A stretch of 42,944 bases of DNA from Sorangium cellulosum (GTDB taxonomy: Bacteria; Myxococcota_A; Polyangia; Polyangiales; Polyangiaceae), in assembly GCA_020720045.1 (NCBI GenBank), contig DYPH01000040.1:1-42944 (forward strand), read 5' to 3'. Made by a program: the position numbers and the translations under genes. Under the pieces are notes generated by a model that did not search any database, had not been told where the DNA came from, and saw only the letters and a list, made by a program, of their open reading frames with translations. Shown in pieces: positions 40,891 through 42,944 of the stretch. Each line of letters opens with the position of its first letter. Positions within the stretch are counted from its first letter, which is position 1.

Positions 40891-41979
40891 ATGATCGATC
40901 GCGCACAGGCGTTTGCCGAGGCGATAGCGGTCGCGAAGGGGAAAGGCCTGCTCATCGCGCTGCGTGGCCACCCCGATCCCGATGCCCTTGCAAGTGCGAT
41001 GGCGCTGTCCCATCTCGCCGAGCGCCTCGGGGTGACGAACGTCACGATCGGCTACTGCCACGAGCTCTCTCACCGCGAAAATCGCGCACTTGTGAAGCTG
41101 CTCAACATTCAGCTTCGCAAGATCAAGAATGTGCAGGATGCAGGCAACATCGAGTTCATCGCGCTGGTGGACGCCCACGATGTCGACCCGGAGCTGGTCG
41201 GCGCCGAAAAGTGTGAAGTTCTCGTCATCGTCGACCACCACCGAGCCACGACGCCTCCGAAGGCTCGATTCGTAGACTTGCGCTTGGAAGTAGGTGCAAC
41301 TGCGACAATTTTCGTCGAGTACCTCAACGCGCTCGCCCCCCTCGATCCCGACTCGGAGGACGACAGGCGCGTCGCGACGGCGCTCATGCACGGCCTCTCG
41401 ACCGACACGGACGATTTCACGCTCGCCCGCCCTGGCGATTTTCGTGCTGCCGCAGCGATCGCGGAAGTCTGCGATCGCGATCTGCTCGCCGACCTCGCGC
41501 GCCGGACGATCGCCCCCTCGGCGATGGACGTCATCAGCCGCGCGCTCGCCACGTTAAAGGTCCGTCGAAACTTCGCGATGGCTGGCGTCGGCTTCGTCTC
41601 CGAAACCGACCGTGACACGATCGCCCAGGCAGCCGACTTCCTCGTACGCCGCGAAGACATTGATACCGTTGTTGTTTACGGAGTCGTTGGCGAGCGTTTC
41701 ATCGAAGGCTCCCTCCGCACGCACTCCCCAAGTGTCGACCCGGGTGCCTGGCTCGAGCAGGCGTTCGGCTTCGACGACCGCGGCCATCCGTTTGGCGGAG
41801 GGCGCCGCGACAAGGGGGGCTTCCGCATTCCGATCGGCTTCCTCGGACGCTCCACCGATCGCGCCCAGCTCTGGACGCTCGTCGAGCATGCGGTGAAGCA
41901 GGCGATGCTGAAGCTCATGGGGGACGAACCGGCCCTCGTGACGACGGCGACGGTGAGCGAACAGCTTCGCGAGCATTGA
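40891..41979 (+). CDS. DHH-family phosphoesterase (NrnA/RecJ-like)
   Basis: From the ATG at 40891 this is a 362-residue enzyme of the DHH superfamily, which hydrolyses nanoRNA, cyclic dinucleotides or pAp with Mn2+. Motif I is RGHPDPDALASA with His27, Asp29 and Asp31; motif II is LVDAHD (Asp94); motif III is IVDHHRAT with Asp115-His116-His117; motif IV is STDTDDF. The DHHA1 C-terminal domain follows but its G-G-G-H motif is not as clear (RGHPFGGGRRDKGGFRIPIG). The start is chosen by GGAGG 4 bases upstream; an ATG at 40849 is also in frame. The downstream formyltransferase gene begins 25 bases after the stop on the same strand. The exact substrate is not readable from sequence. Confidence 0.9.
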   Translation: MIDRAQAFAEAIAVAKGKGLLIALRGHPDPDALASAMALSHLAERLGVTNVTIGYCHELSHRENRALVKLLNIQLRKIKNVQDAGNIEFIALVDAHDVDPELVGAEKCEVLVIVDHHRATTPPKARFVDLRLEVGATATIFVEYLNALAPLDPDSEDDRRVATALMHGLSTDTDDFTLARPGDFRAAAAIAEVCDRDLLADLARRTIAPSAMDVISRALATLKVRRNFAMAGVGFVSETDRDTIAQAADFLVRREDIDTVVVYGVVGERFIEGSLRTHSPSVDPGAWLEQAFGFDDRGHPFGGGRRDKGGFRIPIGFLGRSTDRAQLWTLVEHAVKQAMLKLMGDEPALVTTATVSEQLREH

Positions 41980-41981
41980 TC

Positions 41982-42002
41982 GGTTTCTGACCGGCGAGTC
42001 AC
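41982..42002 (+). promoter_or_regulatory. Near-copy of the tetR operator-like motif before the formyltransferase gene
   Basis: These 21 bases match 19 of 21 positions of 32238-32258 (core TGACC-GGCG-AGTCA). The site ends 2 bases before the GTG start codon at 42005, where a regulator would block the start region. The palindrome is slightly degraded. Regulation by the efflux TetR or a related regulator is inference. Confidence 0.45.
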
Positions 42003-42004
42003 CT

Positions 42005-42895
42005 GTGAAAATCCTGTTCTTCGGTCTCCCACTGGCCGCCCTGCTTCTCGCGCGGGACGGCCACGAAATCGTGCACGCGGCGATCTGCCGAAAGGATGCG
42101 CGAGGGATTCGCCGCCTTCGTCGCGTGCTTGGGAACGGCCGGGTTTCCCTTGTGCCTGCGGTCACCCCGGCGTTTCTGAGGGACCGACGCGGGGAACAGC
42201 CCGACCTTCTCGTCTCCTGGTTCTGGACGAAAAAGCTCCCGGCGGAGGCACTAAAACTCGCGCCGCTTGGCGCGTTTGGCGTGCACCCATCGTTGCTTCC
42301 TCGACATCGCGGGCCCGATCCCTATTTCGCGGCGCTGCGGGCTGGTGACCGCGAAACCGGTGTGACCGCCCATCGGCTTGAAGTGGAGTACGACACCGGC
42401 GCCCTGTTGGGTCAGAAGCGCCTCGCCATTCATCCTGAATGGAACGCCTGGACGCTCGCAAAGAAGCTCGATCGACCGTCGCTGGCGCTCCTCCGCGAGA
42501 CGGCGCTGGCGTTTGCATCGGGGAAGCCGCCGACGGAGGTCGTCCAAGACGAAACGCTCGCGACGGAGGCGCCGCCCCCGAGCGACGACGATCTCGCCCT
42601 CGACCTCGCGAAGCCCTGCGAGGAGCTTCTCCGCCTGATTCGCGCCGCGGCGCCGTGGCCGGGGGCGTTTGTGACTGTGGGGTCAGAAACCGTCGTCGTG
42701 ACGGCCGCCGTTCGTGATCCCGAGGCGCCCCGGGCGCTAAAAACCGGCGACGCGACGCTCTTCCAGGGTGCCTTTTATCTCGGGGCCGGCGACGGAGTGC
42801 TTCGGGTGACGGCGGGGCGCCTCGAAGATGCCGACGACGATGTCGACGCCTGGCCCGGTGACCACCTCGCGAGAGCCCTCGCCGAGCGACTCTAG
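42005..42895 (+). CDS. Formyltransferase-fold protein, catalytic Asn missing
   Basis: The 296-residue protein begins MKILFFGLPLAALLL, a formyltransferase-type Rossmann strand. Its core segment is FGVHPSLLPRHRGPDPYFAA (91-110), GDRETGVTAHRLEVEYDTGA, with His94 and Asp130 at the positions of the Fmt/PurN/ArnA catalytic His and Asp. Those enzymes carry N-x-H (Asn two residues before His); here Gly92 stands in that place, so the standard 10-formyl-THF transfer chemistry is uncertain. A C-terminal OB-like domain follows. Length is close to Fmt (about 310-320). GTG start; no Shine-Dalgarno is visible, and an operator-like motif occupies the bases just before it. It follows the DHH gene by 25 bases. 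It could be a sugar or amino-sugar N-formyltransferase, or a non-enzymatic relative. Confidence 0.75.
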   Translation: MKILFFGLPLAALLLARDGHEIVHAAICRKDARGIRRLRRVLGNGRVSLVPAVTPAFLRDRRGEQPDLLVSWFWTKKLPAEALKLAPLGAFGVHPSLLPRHRGPDPYFAALRAGDRETGVTAHRLEVEYDTGALLGQKRLAIHPEWNAWTLAKKLDRPSLALLRETALAFASGKPPTEVVQDETLATEAPPPSDDDLALDLAKPCEELLRLIRAAAPWPGAFVTVGSETVVVTAAVRDPEAPRALKTGDATLFQGAFYLGAGDGVLRVTAGRLEDADDDVDAWPGDHLARALAERL

Positions 42896-42944
42896 GTAGC
42901 TGCTCGGAATCTCCTTTTCGGAGTGCGACACGTCCTCGCGAAAC

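Overview
The window is high-GC chromosomal DNA. It most resembles a myxobacterium (Myxococcota, Polyangiales-like). This is inferred from strong G/C third-position bias, many lipoproteins of unknown function, proteins with long Pro/Ser/Ala linkers, a DUF4388/J-domain protein, and housekeeping genes that all look bacterial. I see no tRNA or rRNA genes, CRISPR array, insertion sequence or phage gene. Genes are densely packed, with many 4-base ATGA overlaps.

Left part (1-12.8 kb): the 3' end of an HTTM-like membrane protein; the NAD-synthesis pair pncB-nadE (overlapping start and stop), running convergently into a histone-deacetylase-family gene; a large secreted lipoprotein followed by a clear terminator; an MFS transporter; and a leftward block consisting of a beta-propeller-like lipoprotein, gltX, a CPBP membrane protease and an SLT lytic transglycosylase. 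prfC (RF3) starts divergently from the lipoprotein.

Middle part (14.5-27.2 kb): the most unusual locus is four consecutive lipoprotein genes (14580-21503). Each is joined to the next by an ATGA overlap, and they share motifs with one another. By inference they look like metallopeptidase-fold proteins that have lost the zinc motif. A small Ig-like lipoprotein, a GH35 beta-galactosidase and an AmgK-like amino-sugar kinase follow as a leftward operon. rsmG is divergent from amgK, and then comes a lipoprotein with an amidotransferase-like domain that ends at a bidirectional terminator.

Right part (27.2-42.9 kb): a leftward tetR-MFP-RND efflux operon with a palindromic operator-like site upstream of tetR; a ClpA/C-like AAA+ unfoldase facing a 956-residue receiver-like/DUF4388/J-domain protein; a small membrane protein; ppk (polyphosphate kinase); a DHH phosphoesterase; and a formyltransferase-fold protein lacking the usual catalytic Asn. 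A 39-bp in-frame palindromic repeat occurs five times in the J-domain gene and once, degenerate, in the neighbouring Clp gene. The operator-like site near tetR has a near-copy directly before the formyltransferase start codon.

The best candidates for something undescribed are the four-gene lipoprotein cassette and the Clp/J-domain pair linked by the shared palindromic coding repeat.
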